A stretch of DNA of 64,000 nt from Gnetum montanum (taxonomy: Eukaryota > Streptophyta > Gnetopsida > Gnetales > Gnetaceae), in the NCBI GenBank assembly GCA_015680685.1, contig MNCI01004656.1, positions 1,277,459 through 1,341,458 of the forward strand. Direction: 5' to 3'. Position numbers and translations under genes: made by a program. Each line of letters begins with the position of its first letter. Position 1 is the first letter of the stretch. This document shows, one piece after another, positions 1 to 12,885 of the stretch. The notes below the pieces were generated by a model. That model was not told the DNA's origin, did no database searches, and saw only the letters and a program-made list of their open reading frames with translations.

Positions 1-2671
1 GCAAAGGCCAAGAAGGCAAGCATGCCAAGCACAAGAAACAAGAGGCCTAATAATTTAGTATCCATCAAGAGGATCTTTTCATAGGACAATTAGTCTAAGG
101 AGAGGCTACAGAACTATAAGCCCTCATGCAGGGACAAAGCCTCACATTGTCCCTAGAATTCCTTGAGGTCATTCAAGAAAAATCCATGTTGACAACGATT
201 ATCGTGTAAATGAACTTCAACCCATTTATGGTGTTTGCTCTAAAGGTAGTTCAAATGCAACTTTAAGCATCACCTTTGTGACCCATTCTTTCAGATAGTG
301 GTGAATAGTACCTTGGTGAAACTTACCAATTTTGGCACAATAAAGAACAGGGCACCACTATTAACATGTGCAAAGTCACTATTTCATTTTCAGTGAAAGA
401 AATTATTGAAGCTCTTAATTTGCCAAATGAGGGGCTAAGCTAGATAATCTATCCATGAGATCTGACCCCAACACCACAAATCTATGGCTAAAGTAGGCCT
501 ACAACAAAGAAGATAAGACATATAATGAATTTACTTTGGAAGAGAGGACCTATTTCAAGATAGGGACATATCACATCTTCCCCACTGAAGGCCTCAAAAA
601 AATATCCATGTATGTAGCTAGGGGAAGTGCCATACTAATGGGAAAATACATGGCCAACCTTCCCCAAATATATTACACAAAACATTAGAGGCAATTTGAA
701 GAAAAAAGGTAAGGAAGTCCACACTTCCATTCCCTTGCCTGATCCAAAAGCTATGCAAATGTCTTGGAATCCTAGGATATACAAATGACATTTCCATGAA
801 GGCTCAGAATGCTTCCTTCATTGAATTGCTTAAACTGATAGCACCAAGGAAACACCTTGGTGAGGAACAAGAACCAAAGAAGGAAGTAGAACCAAAAAAA
901 TAAGTAGAACAAGAGCCTAAATAGTGCCATGAACCACAAGACCATCCACCATTACCATAAGACTACAGGCCTACAATGAGGCACTTGAAACAATATTATT
1001 GAAATGCTTAGCTGGGGGAGCAAAGAAAAGTCAAGCCTCTTCAGAGTCAACAACAATGGTGTGAAGCCCACTATTTCAGCTAATCCAACAAAGGGATAGA
1101 TTTTTCTACAATCAAGAGGAGAATCCTAGTTATTACGAAAAATATCTGGTAATGTCACATCCTTTCAAATGATGCTTGAAATAGGAGAAGGTGCCACAAT
1201 AGTGGTAATGTAGCTTCAAGATGCAGCAAGCAAAGTAGAGGTGATAAAAGATTACATTAAGGAATCTTTTAGTGTGTCTATTGTGCCCCCAGTGGATTTG
1301 ATTGGCACTAGAGATGAACAAATGCTCATTGGAACTTCAATAACTCTTGCAACCCATTAGGATGTATTAGATAGATTATTGTAGACAAGAAAAGTAATGA
1401 CAATCTTGTTTGACATTCCCAATAATGTCACTGTGGTACAATTAGACTTGATTACTACCAAGGGAAAGTTGGTCATGGCTAAGACCAGGGAAAACCATGT
1501 GGAAGAAAAAGTGTAGCATTTGCAATAGGAGCTAGCCACCCTAAGAGCAGAAAGATGGGATATTATCTAGTTTATTGTGCCTGAACAACTAGATCAATTT
1601 AGAAGAAAGTAGTTAGATGAATTGATTGAAGATAACAAATCTACCGAGCAAGAAAAGAAGAAGGTTGTTTGGGATGCCTCTACTATAGAATTGCAATCCT
1701 ATGCTCATAAGAAGGCACGAACTACCACTCAAGTAGAAAATAAACAACTTGCTGCTAAAAACACAAACTTGACCACTGTTGAAAGACAAAAGAATATTTT
1801 GGAAGAAAGTGTCCACCAGTTAAGAGAAAAATTAGTGAGGATCAAATAGGACATCAATTGATTAGCTAGAGAGAACTGCATGATCTTAATTAAGGAGGTT
1901 CATGTAATTTGACAAAAGTCTACAATCAAGATAAGTGTGTGGTAGAATAAGGCTAGAAAGGATGAAAAGTTGAAAGAATACTTCTAGGACCAAGTAGGCA
2001 TGTATAAGAAAATCAATGAAAAGGAAATCTAGATTGCCAAAGCCTGTATTAGATCCATGTCAATGAAAAATCTTAATTGGCAGCTGATCTTGGATAGTTA
2101 TGCCTTGGTTAAGTAAGCAGAAGTGAAGAATAAAGACTTGTAGATTGAGGATTTAAAGGAATACATAGCATCGGCTAATCTTATATAAGCCAACCTTAAC
2201 ATGTTAATAGCAGGTCATCTAACAAATGAATTGGAGTAGTAGGTAGTAACCACCTATGTATTATTTGAGAAAGAGTTTGTAGATAGAAAAGTTACTTTGC
2301 AGAAACTCCATGTAGAAAACTTAGAAGTTGAGGTGATTATAGCTCACTACCATGGATAGAAGGATGTTGTCTCAAACCTAGCCTAGATATTAACTAATCA
2401 TCATGAGTTGAAAGAAAAGGCTAGGACCTTTGAGGAGAAATGACAGAAGTTTACAACCTTATACATAAAGGCAAATAAAAAGTTTCCAAAATTTTCATGT
2501 CCTTGGCATGTAACGGTGCTAGCACAGATTGGCTTAACGGCCTATAAAGTACATGATCCAAGGATAGAAGAAGAAAACTTATAGGCATTACTCAACTGCT
2601 ACAAATTTTGGAAGCTTGGTGACAAAGGAAAGCAACCGATAGGGGAGCCACCACCTTTAGGAACTACATGA
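1..2671 (+). pseudogene. ORF3 of gypsy element A (coiled-coil protein), 5' end outside window
   Basis: A decayed coding region whose fragments align with the ORF3 regions at 26949-29682, 43233-45958 and 58084-60869. In order it shows: an N-terminal part (about 190-720) with the GTTIN, EERTYFKIGTYH and NLPQIYYT motifs; a small conserved block (about 1130-1300) ending in IKESFSVSIVPPVDL; a long charged helical stretch rich in E, K and Q (about 1400-2300; 1622-1849 is fully open); and a C-terminal block with FTTLYIKANKKF and DPRIEEE. The tail reads EPPPLGTT, then the stop at 2669-2671. Many in-frame TAG codons stand where sister copies have glutamine. The position just before a polypurine block and an LTR is that of an Athila-type env-like ORF. 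Its function is unknown and this copy cannot make a full protein. Confidence 0.75.
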
Positions 2672-2828
2672 GCTTCCCTAATTTTTTCCTATAATGTGTT
2701 GTCCAATTTTTGTAAAACACCACTGTAGCATGTAAGAGTCCATTTGTTTGTTTGATTTTTTGAGTCAATCAATAATTCCATACCTTTTGAATTCTTTTTA
2801 AAGAACTTGTTCCTCATTTTATTTTACT

Positions 2829-2860
2829 TGGGAATGAGTTTTCATTCAATCATGAGGGTA
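2829..2860 (+). promoter_or_regulatory. Polypurine tract block of element A
   Basis: The stretch ends in ATGAGGGTA directly before the LTR start TGATGAGTCA. The same layout (GAGTTTTCATT, a few bases, a G-run, TATGATGA/TATGATAA) precedes the 3' LTRs of B, C, D and E. This is the expected plus-strand primer site. Confidence 0.65.
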
Positions 2861-3538
2861 TGATGAGTCATGATTTTGTCAACTTCAATATTGGAGCCTT
2901 GATATTGGGTGTGTGATATTAGGTCTTGAGAAATGATGTTAGATATCTAATATCATCTCTTCTATGCTATCCAATAAATACAACACTTAGATGCATGTTT
3001 GAGATATGGTTTAGTTTTAGATTTTAGTTAGCTTTTTCATAGATTATTGATTTTCAGTTTTGTTATTTCCTAATGCATGCCTACAGTGTGATATTTGTAA
3101 TTGTACACCATCCTTATTCGAGTGTGGCATCTTTTAACACATTATATGACCAAAAATAAAGATCAAGATTATGTCTATCATTGCAACATCCACTTAGATT
3201 TATTATGTATTTTAATTGTTTAATTATTTAATTATTTCATATTTTCCTTAGTTAATGTTTTCATTTATTTCTTTTTAAAATTCCTATCATTAAGCAGAAT
3301 CACTATGACTATGTGAGATGTTAAGTGTAATTACTTGGTATCCCAATAGTGTATCATTTGGTGAGCCTAGTGACATACACTTGGTAATCCCAGTAATAGT
3401 CTCATGAAGTCCAAGGCATGTGTAGATGATTAAGAATAGATATTCATCACACATAGGCTAGTTTCAACTTTACATTCCATCATTACTTAGCATAATTTAT
3501 TAATTTCTTTATTTTCATTAGGAGCAGCATAGGAGTAG
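2861..3538 (+). repeat. 3' LTR of element A, left part
   Basis: Begins TGATGAGTCA after the polypurine block. It contains the stretch from CCTACAGTGTG to ATTCGAGTGTGGC and CTTGGTAATCCCAGT, which match the LTRs of element E at 53222 and 61032. It breaks off near 3538, where antisense gypsy coding sequence begins, and resumes near 7245. The TATA region is poorly preserved (CAATAAATAC near 2970). Confidence 0.75.
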
Positions 3539-6500
3539 TTTATTCCTTGGATAATCCTTATTTTCTTAGGATCTAAATCAATCTCTTTTTGAGTGATTTT
3601 ATGTCCCAGTACAATGCCTTCTTAGACCATGAGATGGCTTATTTGCTAGTTGAGTTACAAATTTGTTTTCGCCCATCCTTTTAGTACTTGCTGAAGTTGA
3701 TCCAGGGCTTGCTCAAACATAGCACTATAGGTGGAGAAGTCATCCATGAAGACTTCCAAACCACTATCGATCTACTCCTAGAAGATCCTAAGGACCAAAC
3801 AATGAAATGTTGCAGGGGCATTACACAAACCAAATGGCATCATACAATATGCAAAAGTCCCCTAGGAACTTGTGAATGTTGTATTGGCCTAATATTTTAG
3901 TGCAATTTGGATTTGGTTATAGCCACTATAACCATCCAAGATGCTATAATAGCAATGCTGAGAGATAGTGTTCAACACTTGGTCCACAAATGATAATGGA
4001 AAGTGATCTTTAAATGTTTCCATGTTTAATAGCCTAAAGTTGATGCAGACTTGCCACATGCCACCTTTCTCTAGCATGATTACTAGTGGGATAACCAACT
4101 CACTATCCACAATGGAATAGATAAACCCCACCTTGAGGAGTTTCTCTATTTCCTCGTTGACGATCTACTTCAATTTGGGGGTTTAGCCATCTTTGTGACT
4201 CCCTTGTTGGCTTCATTACTAGGTCAATGTAACTACGATGTTGGCATATCCTTGGATGGATTCTTGTCAACTTGGAATATGACTAGGAAAAAGCTATTGG
4301 TCATTTGTTAACAACCTTTAATAGTCTTTCTTTTTTTTTCAACAGCAAGTTTGGCATTGATTATGACCAGCTTACCATTATTTAAGAATGCATACTCCAT
4401 GTTGGTTGGTAGAGTTTTCAACTCTAAGGGCTCCTACTTTAAGTTATCAAGGCTTTCCAACTCTCCTCAATAGGTATCATTATTTTCATCATTAGAGAGT
4501 TGGTGATGACCTTGTTCAAGTTCATCCATGCCTTTAACATAAGCACATATTATGCTTTCAATTAGTTCCATGAATAATCTATTGCTTTCAAAGTTAGCTA
4601 TCAGCCATTGGGTGCCCTCCTATTTTGTGGCTACTATGTATAAACACCATTGAATATCTATTTCTTGTGCACACTGATTGCATGCTTTAATGTATGTACT
4701 TTTGATGAATCAAATTTTTTGCACAAAATTGTACCCATTATCATTGTACATGATGCATGGAATATGCACCTTCTTCAACCATCCAAATTCATTTTCCTTG
4801 GATATTTCCAAGGATAGGTTCCTTATGCCCATTTCCACATCAACCATGCTTAACCAAGCTCTTCCCATAATGATGGGAAAGTCACCTTTGTAATTCTCAA
4901 CCTTGATAACTAGAAAATAGGTAGGATAGAACTAGTTACAAACTATGATCATAATGTCCTCTACTAAGCCTAGAGGAATAGTAATTGACTATTCTATCAA
5001 TTCCAAATGAATGTTTCTCTTCTTGAGGTTCCAGGCTTTGTGCAAGTCATGGGAGATGAGGTTGATACCAAAAATAAAATCAAAAAGATCCTTGCATGGC
5101 TCATGTCCAAAAATTTGCAGGTAAATGAGTGGACTTCCTAGGTCAGATCATTTCATGGAAGGATGGCTAGCCTTGATCCAATCAAAAATAGCATGAGTTA
5201 GCATCACAGTGTGGATTCGACCTGGCATTTGGTTTAAATGACACTTGAAGGTGATGGATGTAGAGGATGAGGATGTTGGAGATGTAAGGCAACTAGCCAC
5301 ATGAGGTTGTGAGGGTTTAAGAGGAATATTGGGTTAGAAAAATGTTGTTTCCTAGATCGATTATCCGAACCATATGGCTGGAAGGCCATATGTGAATGTA
5401 TAGCCCTTGTGGCATTTCATTGTTGGGGCTATGAAGGGATTTTTTCCTTCATGGATAGAGTAGAAGGTAACTCAGTAGAGGGCAGAGGTATGTGTGCAGA
5501 TGGATATGGAGGGTTGTATGGATATGGGTTTTCTCCATGAGTAGATGGTGCATGTATTCAGTGATACTCTAGAGGGTAATAGTAATATTGAAATGAGGCA
5601 TGGCTTGTAGAACTTCTTGGAAAGATAGGTTGTTGAACATACTATTCGTATGCAATGGCATTCTCCATAATTGTGGTTGGTGCCACTACTGGTATTGTTG
5701 TTATGGTTGTGGTGGAGCTCCACTTGGGTAGTAAGCTTGTTATTTTTTATGGAACTATCTTGGATGGCCTTAAGGATAAGGCAATTATCTTGGTGCTTGA
5801 CTATGTTCTAGTCAAGGATTCAATGCATACACCCCAAACTCTTGTAAGTGTAATAGCACAAGGCAATATCTCTTTGGATATTCGTATTGACAAATGTCAC
5901 AACTAGCATCATCTTTGAAGTTTTTCTTCATAGCTTCCTTTATGGTAGCAGCTTTTCCCTTACCTCTTTGGTAGGCATGTTTCACTTATTTTTTCCTCCT
6001 ACAGCTACGATCACTAGTTTGCTCTTTGGATTCTTTAGCAATCTTCATAGCAGTTTAAAATTTTTCATCCAAAGAGTCTCATAATTTATCAACCTTTTTC
6101 ACAATGTCAGAAATAGATTTTTGGATGTGCAAGATTCATCTATTTACCACTTCATTGAGTGATGACTCCTCCTCATCACAAAATTAAACCTCCTATTTCC
6201 TGATGGAAGGGTCCCTATTATACTCTTTCATAGTTTCCCTTTTCTACAACTCACCTTCTTCTTTTACTACTTGCTCTATCAACCTTTGTATCTAATGAGC
6301 TCTTAGTTCAAATAGTCTCCCTTCAGCATACATCCCAACAGTTCTTCTAGTTTCTACTTTGATGCCGTCTATGATGTGGCAAAGTTATTTGATCTAAGAA
6401 TAACTAGGGCCAAGGCATCGATGTCAAAGTGAATAATATCTACCCATAGTAACACCCAAGGGTTCATGTGTTCCTTTTTTTCATCCTTGGATCTTCCTCC

Positions 6501-7244
6501 TTAGATTGGACACTCTAGAGTATATTTGATATTTGTCATTAACTAGCTCCAACATGGTACTCCAAGGACCAATACCAACTTTTAGCTTCCTTGATGAGTA
6601 TCCTAGGGAAGAGCTTGTGTTTTCACCATTCATTTTCTATATTCTGTAAGGCATAAGCATCATGGAAAGCTTGTAGATATTTGTATGGATTAGAGTTGTA
6701 TCCTACCTCAAATCTTGGGATATTATTTATGTCTAATCACTTGATCTAACTAACTTTTATATGCCTAGTTGGAATTATAATTGCCTTTATGATGTTAAGC
6801 ATACTTCTAGTTGCCAACAAAGGTTCCTCATTATGATTGTGTTAATGATGGTTCCTGCAACCTTTACATTCTTGATGGCTTTAATGATCATTGTTGTCTT
6901 GTTGATCATACTCATCATGATTATTTTGACAGTAGCTTCTATGAGAATCAACAAATGAAGAGGAATGTTTGGAATCAGATGAAGAGGAAGGTGGACCACC
7001 ACCACCACTGCAGTGTCCATCACCATGATTCTACTCATTATGATCACTATCCTTAGATCCCTTGCTATTTTATTTGCTTGAGTCCCTACCTTGACTATCA
7101 CTTTTTCCTAAACCTATTTTATGAATAGTTGACCATAGGTTCATAGTCACACCCTCATTACCAACAACAAGGGGTGGAGAGTCTTCATGTTGAGAACCTT
7201 CAAAGGGAGGATCCTCATTTTCATCTTGATCTAGCTTAATTAAT
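3539..7244 (-). pseudogene. Antisense gypsy gag-protease-RT fragment inside LTR A
   Basis: Read on the minus strand from 7244 down, this runs from a Ser/His/Asp-rich gag N-terminus through a gag core and protease-like sequence into reverse transcriptase. The gag core (about 6750-6500) includes RFEVGYNSNPYKYLQ and EAKSWYWSL. The RT shows MWQVCINFRLLN and ILDGYSGYNQIQIA (near 4050-3900), PFGLCNAPATF (near 3830) and FMDDFSTYSAMFEQ (near 3740). It ends in the thumb motif GIVLGHKI (near 3600). No LTR, PBS, RNase H or integrase accompanies it. Frames are broken repeatedly. It divides the A LTR, and about 37 bp of LTR sequence is present on both sides. Confidence 0.8.
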
Positions 7245-7480
7245 TAATTTCTTTATTGTCACTAGGAGTAGCATAGGGTTAGACAACATCATCATATACC
7301 TCACTTTTGACTAAAACACACATAACAAAGCTACCACTAGTTCAAGTGGAAAGATAGCAAATTGTGATTAGAGCATAACAATCTAGAGGCATAACTAGTC
7401 CCATCCATGAAATTTGACCAGACTGTGCATGAACACTTGTGATTCGTATGGTTGGATGTAGGGGTACCTCATCACTCATT
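7245..7480 (+). repeat. 3' LTR of element A, right part
   Basis: Continues the LTR after the antisense insert. It has GGAGTAGCATAGGGTTAGA, ATATACCTCACTTTTGAC, TCAAGTGGAAAGATAGCAAA and GGGGTACCTCATCACTCAT, in the same order as the 3' ends of the B and E LTRs. The final CATCA is degraded to CATTA, and no clear PBS follows. Confidence 0.75.
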
Positions 7481-9010
7481 AGTTAATGAGTATAATAGGG
7501 TTCAATCTCTCCACAAAAAAGAGTTTTATCTTTGTGAACTAGAATACAAGGTATCATTAGAAGATGTGGTTTAACAAAACTCTTTCCAATTCAAATTTTA
7601 TCACTAAAATTTTAGCTAAGTTTGATAAAATCTATGATTCTATTGATCACAAGTTCTAAAAAACTTTAAAGATAGTAGAGAAGAAAATAGAGTAGGTATG
7701 ATTTAAGGACAAGGATAAGAAAAATAAGAAGGACATTCAAAGGGGTTACTATTAGCACAAGAAAAAAGTAGTTACAATTGATAAGGTTAAAAATTCTGAT
7801 TTTGATGAGAATGGTTATGAAATATATTAATAGGAATATCTAAAGGGTTGTTGCCTCATTATGTCACACCTCTATAAGTCTAAGCTTTATGCTCTAAATC
7901 CAAAATTTGGTAAGAGGAAAATACTTAAGAGATTACATTACCCATAATGCAAATATCAATAACCATAGCATTAATAACACTATTACCCTCATGGGGCTCA
8001 ACCACAATCTCAATAGTATTATCAACAACAATGACAAAACTCATAGTCATGGGAGATGCCATCGCCTAGGAAATAATACCCTTATAAGAAATTGGATCCC
8101 TATGGATATTATGTCTAGTAGCCTTTATTTCCAAGTGGGTTCATTACTCATGCTCCTACCCATCACTACTATTCTTGAATTCCATGGACCTGCTACTCTA
8201 TGAACTAAAGTCTCCATCCTACACTCCTCATCCTTACCACTATTCCATAAATCATTCTTCTAATTCTTTGCTACTTGCTCCACCAATGCAAGGTGAAATT
8301 CCTTCATTTTCACAACAAAGAAATGCTACATGTGATGTAAACTTACAAGTGGAAGATAGTTGAAGTAGTTTTGACTGCAAGCCCCACAAGTTTCCTTTAT
8401 TTTATCTTACTAGTCCATGTAACCTTCACAAGCATCCATGGTTGTAAATCCTACACCTATATCCTTCCTAGTACCTCAAGAATCATCTTCAAACCAAAGC
8501 ATAGAGGTGAAAATTTTTATGTTAATCCATGTTGTAATAGACTCGATTAAGGAAGGTAATCTCCATAGGAAAAGAGCTAATCCAAAAAGTTCCATTATCT
8601 ATTTACATATTACAAGGAATGCTCCATGCAAAGCTCTATTAGACTTAAGTCCTAAAGTGAATGTAATTTTAGAAAAGATATTCAAATCTTTAAACCTAAC
8701 ATCATTAAAGTAGTGCAATATTATACTTAATATTTTTTATCAATTAATCATTTTTTTCCTTGGGAATGGTGGAGGACATTATAATCACCATTAGTAGGTA
8801 GTCCTATCATGTTGACTTTCTTTTGATCCTTGTTAATAATTGCAATGGAAAATTTTCCATCATTATGGAAATAGCTTGGTGAAGTACCATCAATGATAAA
8901 CCATAAATTAGGGACCTATCATTGGAGATTTCCAAGAAAAATGAGCATGGAGTCATAAAGAAGAAGCATGCTCCATGCATCATGTATAGTGATACAGGGT
9001 GCATCTATAG
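7481..9010 (+). pseudogene. Decayed gypsy gag C-terminus and aspartic protease
   Basis: About 7900-8370 encodes a Tyr/Pro/Ser/Asn-rich stretch like the gag linker of element B at 20080-20490 (shared YHPSYL/YHYSIN-type segments, then an NATC motif). About 8440-8720 reads as a retroviral-type protease region: NAPCKALLDLSPKVNVI followed by IFKSLNLTSLK. Family members usually have DLGAS here, so the active-site loop is altered. About 8830-9000 continues in the same sense with weak similarity to the end of the protease seen antisense near 4740-4900. It may belong to an element sharing LTR A, but no PBS remains. Nothing further is recognisable at 7481-7880. Confidence 0.6.
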
Positions 9011-10400
9011 GAAAACAAATATAGGTAGTTAGATAAAGAACCATTCCAACATGTAGATCATGTAAAGAATCAATGTGTGTGCAAAGGTTTCTACCTATAA
9101 TAGTTACTAATTAAGAAGGAACCTAGTGGTTAACAACAAATAGAAGTTTCAAGCCCACATTATACATACAACCACATGAAGCTTTGAAACATGTGTACAT
9201 GAAGAAGATGGATGAGATGAAATAAATCTAAAAATAAATTTTTATGCAAACCTTAAATATAAAGAAGAAGTAAACTAGGAAAACTTGGAAATTATAAACA
9301 AAATGGAACTAAAACTCATAAAACGTAAAATGTTATTGGAATCTTTTATGTGTTTCTATAAAATGGTAAATTAGTAATTGTAAATACACAATTCATGCAA
9401 GAGAAAATTAAAAGTTATTGAAGGTTATTAACAAGTATCCAATAGCCTTTGCTTGGTCATATTATGTGACAACCTATATTAATTCATGCATATGGTAACA
9501 TAGAATTTACAAAGATCTAACCATCAAAACCAAGCACCAACCCTAAAGAAGGTTAAATTCCAAATTGAAGTAGGTTGTCAAGACAAAAATTGAAAATCCT
9601 CTAAAAAGATCCATTTATCTTATAGTATATAGTGATCCTAATAATTTTATCCTTTTAATGAAGTAGACTATGAAATAATGCTAACATACAAAATTAAATT
9701 GCCAAGTTATGTCCTTATTGGAGAATGGAATATAGTATGGTAGCAAACAAGGAATTAGATTATTTACCTCACAAGGAAATGGTAGGAAACATGATAAAAT
9801 ATGAATGACATTAATTTTTCCCCACTTCCATCATTTTTGTATATAAGACAAAATAGATATTCAAATGAAAAAGATGATGATAAATGAACATTGGCTTGCA
9901 ATGGTTGTCATAAGATTGTTATGCATGATCCTAAAAGCCCCTTCTCTATACATAGTAATGCAAAAGATGGAAAATAAGGAACTTGATTGGTGGGTAGATT
10001 AGCAAAGAAATCAAATTAGGAAATTTAGGGTTTAACTTAAGTGAAGACACTTCAATACACTATTTATTTTTTCAAACTATTTCCTTACCTTATCCTATAT
10101 TAAATTACAAGAAACCTACATCGCCATTAGATTTATTGGATGTTATCAGTAAGGTCCATTTTCATTCACCTGCTCTAGGATAAATCAAAAAATAGCATTT
10201 AAAATCTGTGCCCCCATTACTTATCAATGGTCCTACCATACTTACCTCACTAGTGTCAAAAAAAATTTAAGCTCTACACATTAGGATTGAATGGCTCTAT
10301 AGGCAAAAAAATGGTGAAGTAACTTTCAATGGTGGCAAGCTAAACAATCCATGCAGACATAGGTTTTGAATCATGCTCTTACTCCATGATTATAGATTTT
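9011..10400. other. Anonymous AT-rich sequence
   Basis: No coding motif, LTR terminus or RNA gene is recognisable on either strand. It is probably repeat sequence decayed beyond recognition. Confidence 0.4.
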
Positions 10401-11540
10401 AATGGATCATGGGACACACACCATTTGTATCATCATCTACATGGTACAAGACTTATCCATTAGTGATAGTAGTAGCACTCAGTTTTTGAACCCTATTGAA
10501 GCTAACATCACCCATGCTAGGCATGGGACCATGATCAACAAGTCTAACCCCCTGGCAACAAGCACAAAGAAAGTTAATTTGTACAAGCACATCTTGGGGC
10601 CTGATTCATAATGGAAATCTTGTGAAGGTAGTTACATTTTCATGTCATGATGAAATGGATGTAACAACTTAGGTTCTATAGAATGTGGGTTGCATAATGG
10701 TTGTAGAGGTGGCGTAATTGACGGTGGTGATGTTGGCAGTTACATGCATTAAGTAGAGATCTGGGACATCATTGTAACCAATAGTGGACATGGTGGAGAA
10801 CATGGTGATAGTGGCAAGAGTTATGAAGGTGGTGGGCAAAGTGAGGCATGGTGCCAGTTATTCTAGGTGAGTGATGATAACTATCCGCAAGTTACAATTG
10901 TAGTAACTAATGGCAAGTGATAACCAAAACTAACATGGTACATGGGAATTTAAAATCAGCAAACAAACTACTATAAAAGGAGAATAAAAGGAACCATCTA
11001 GAATAGAGAGGGAAAGCAAAGGGGAGAATGGTAGTGATCTGCTAGGGGCTAGCCTCTCTCTCATCAGGGCCAACCTCTCTCTCACATTAGGGGCCACCCT
11101 CTCCTTTCTCTAGTAGGATGCATGGTAGATAGAATGGCATACATGCTAGGAAACAAAGGCTGGAAACAATATGTCTATAGCATGCAAAGAAAATAGCAAT
11201 GGCATCTCTCTCTCTCTCTCTCTTCCCTTCCCTAGTAGACAGTAGTAGAAAAAATTATGAACTACAATAGTAGCAATGCTGGGTAACAATGGTAGGCGAT
11301 GCAATCAATAGCAAAGCATATCTCTCAACCTTTTCTCCCTCTTGTAGGAGCATTAGTAGATAGTGGAGGTGCATGGTGGTAGTCAGCAATTCTAGCAGGG
11401 ATCTCTCTTCTTTTTCGTTTTGGAAATAGTAATGTGCATGTTAGGTGACTACGCAGCATGTGTTAGGAGCTTGTGATTTCATGGATCTTTTCATTTCAAC
11501 ATTGAGAGAAGTGCACCATCAAACATGATATAGTAAATGG

Positions 11541-11548
<8 letters not shown>
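10401..11548 (+). other. Unclassified region with a TATA-like site and pyrimidine-rich leader
   Basis: After a G-rich stretch (10690-10860) there is CTATAAAAGG near 10972. A leader with three related CT-rich segments follows (11050-11115, each containing CCTCTC), then more pyrimidine clusters. The layout resembles the U3/R region of an LTR, but I found no matching partner or termini. The short ORF at 10402-10611 has no recognisable similarity. Confidence 0.3.
11205..11223. repeat. CT microsatellite
   Basis: An uninterrupted TC/CT dinucleotide run of about 19 bases. Confidence 0.9.
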
Positions 11549-11571
<23 letters not shown>

Positions 11572-11592
11572 ATAACTATATATATAGTTATT
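11549..11592. repeat. AT microsatellite ending in a perfect palindrome
   Basis: A run of AT dinucleotides is followed at 11571-11592 by a perfect 22-base palindrome, centre TATATATA, with arms AATAAC and GTTATT. Confidence 0.85.
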
Positions 11593-11639
11593 CTATAAGA
11601 AAAAAACAAAGGACAATTATTCAATATCCTATATGTATG

Positions 11640-11895
11640 AAACAAGTGTCAACTATAATTTGTTTTAATGATAGTTATAATTAACTATCATGTTGGTTGT
11701 AACTTCCCTTAGTGGTTGCAACCAAATTTTAATTTTCCATGATGTTGTAATCACTAAATAGGACAGTTGTCAACTATAGCTTCTTAATCTCCATGGTGGT
11801 TGTAACTACTAGACACTTGTCAAGTATAGCATTTTTCTCTATGGTAGTTACAACTAACTACCATAATGTTTTTAACTACCCTTAATTTTTTATGA
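11640..11895 (+). repeat. Three diverged direct repeats upstream of a TATA-like site
   Basis: The pattern TGTCAACTATA, a variable stretch, then GGTTGTAACT recurs about every 80-90 bases (near 11650, 11770 and 11820), with inverted GTAGTTAC/AGTTACAAC segments inside. ACTATAAAAATGAC follows at about 11920. It may be a promoter region of an unidentified mobile element. Confidence 0.45.
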
Positions 11896-12885
11896 TGATT
11901 GTTACTGCCCAAAAGCCACTATAAAAATGACTTCATGGGTGGACTTTAGGGAAAATTGGTAGAAGAAACTTTAACAAATATTGACAATTTCTTGTAAACC
12001 ATGGTTTGCTAAAGGCATCAATTCAACTACTTTATTTTAATCCTATAGGTTAATTTCTTCCTTATTATTTTTAGTTAGTTATCTAATATTTTAGATAGTA
12101 TCATGCTTGGCATTTAATTTTGGGATTTTTTCTAGGTTGCTTTTATAGCTCTATTTTTGCACAATATTAGACTTGTATTAAGTTTTTTCATTAAAGAGTG
12201 TATGTTGTTGAAAAGCCTCTAGAGAAATTTAATAATATTATCTTAATGTAATTGCATATTTTGAGCATAGAGAAACTAGGAAAATCTTATTTTGGGATGA
12301 TTGATATAGATTCATTATTTTAAAGTGTGTTGATTTAGTATTTAAAGCTTGAAATTGTTACATTTTTCGAGGGCTCTGTTAAATGCAATTATTGAAAACT
12401 ATTAACTAGCCAAAATAGAAGTTCATATTTTATCATTTACAAAGCATTTTTTGTAGTGTAATAAGATTTTATTTTATGAAATTACTTGTTGAGCTTAGAG
12501 TGTTCGGAAAATTCATAGTTAGATTGAATTGAAATAGCTATATTGTGAAGTGTTTTCTCATGTCAGCTTATTTTGCTTAAATGTTTGAGATATCGTACAA
12601 ATCTGCTTTCTTTTCTTTTCTCTTTGTAAGTCCATTGAATCTCACTCTATTTCTAGTTTTCCTTTTGAGCTTTATCTCTAGGGGAAATTAGGAGTAGATT
12701 AGCAGAATTGTGCTCAAACATTTTTGTGAGATTTTATTTCTTTCAAGTAATGAACTATAGTGATTGGACAAAATAGGATTCTTCAACAACTCATAGTATT
12801 TGACAAGGTTAGCTAAATTTTTGTTATAATACCCAATTACAATTTCATACACAACCGAACCATTTCACATCCACAATAGCAAACA
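11896..12885. other. Anonymous AT-rich sequence
   Basis: No gene, RNA or element terminus is recognised. It precedes decayed gypsy RT sequence. Confidence 0.4.

Noticed and set aside
6787-7101. Open minus-strand stretch of 104 codons
   Set aside because: It is an out-of-frame shadow of the antisense gag N-terminus, rich in Ile/Met/Val from simple codons.
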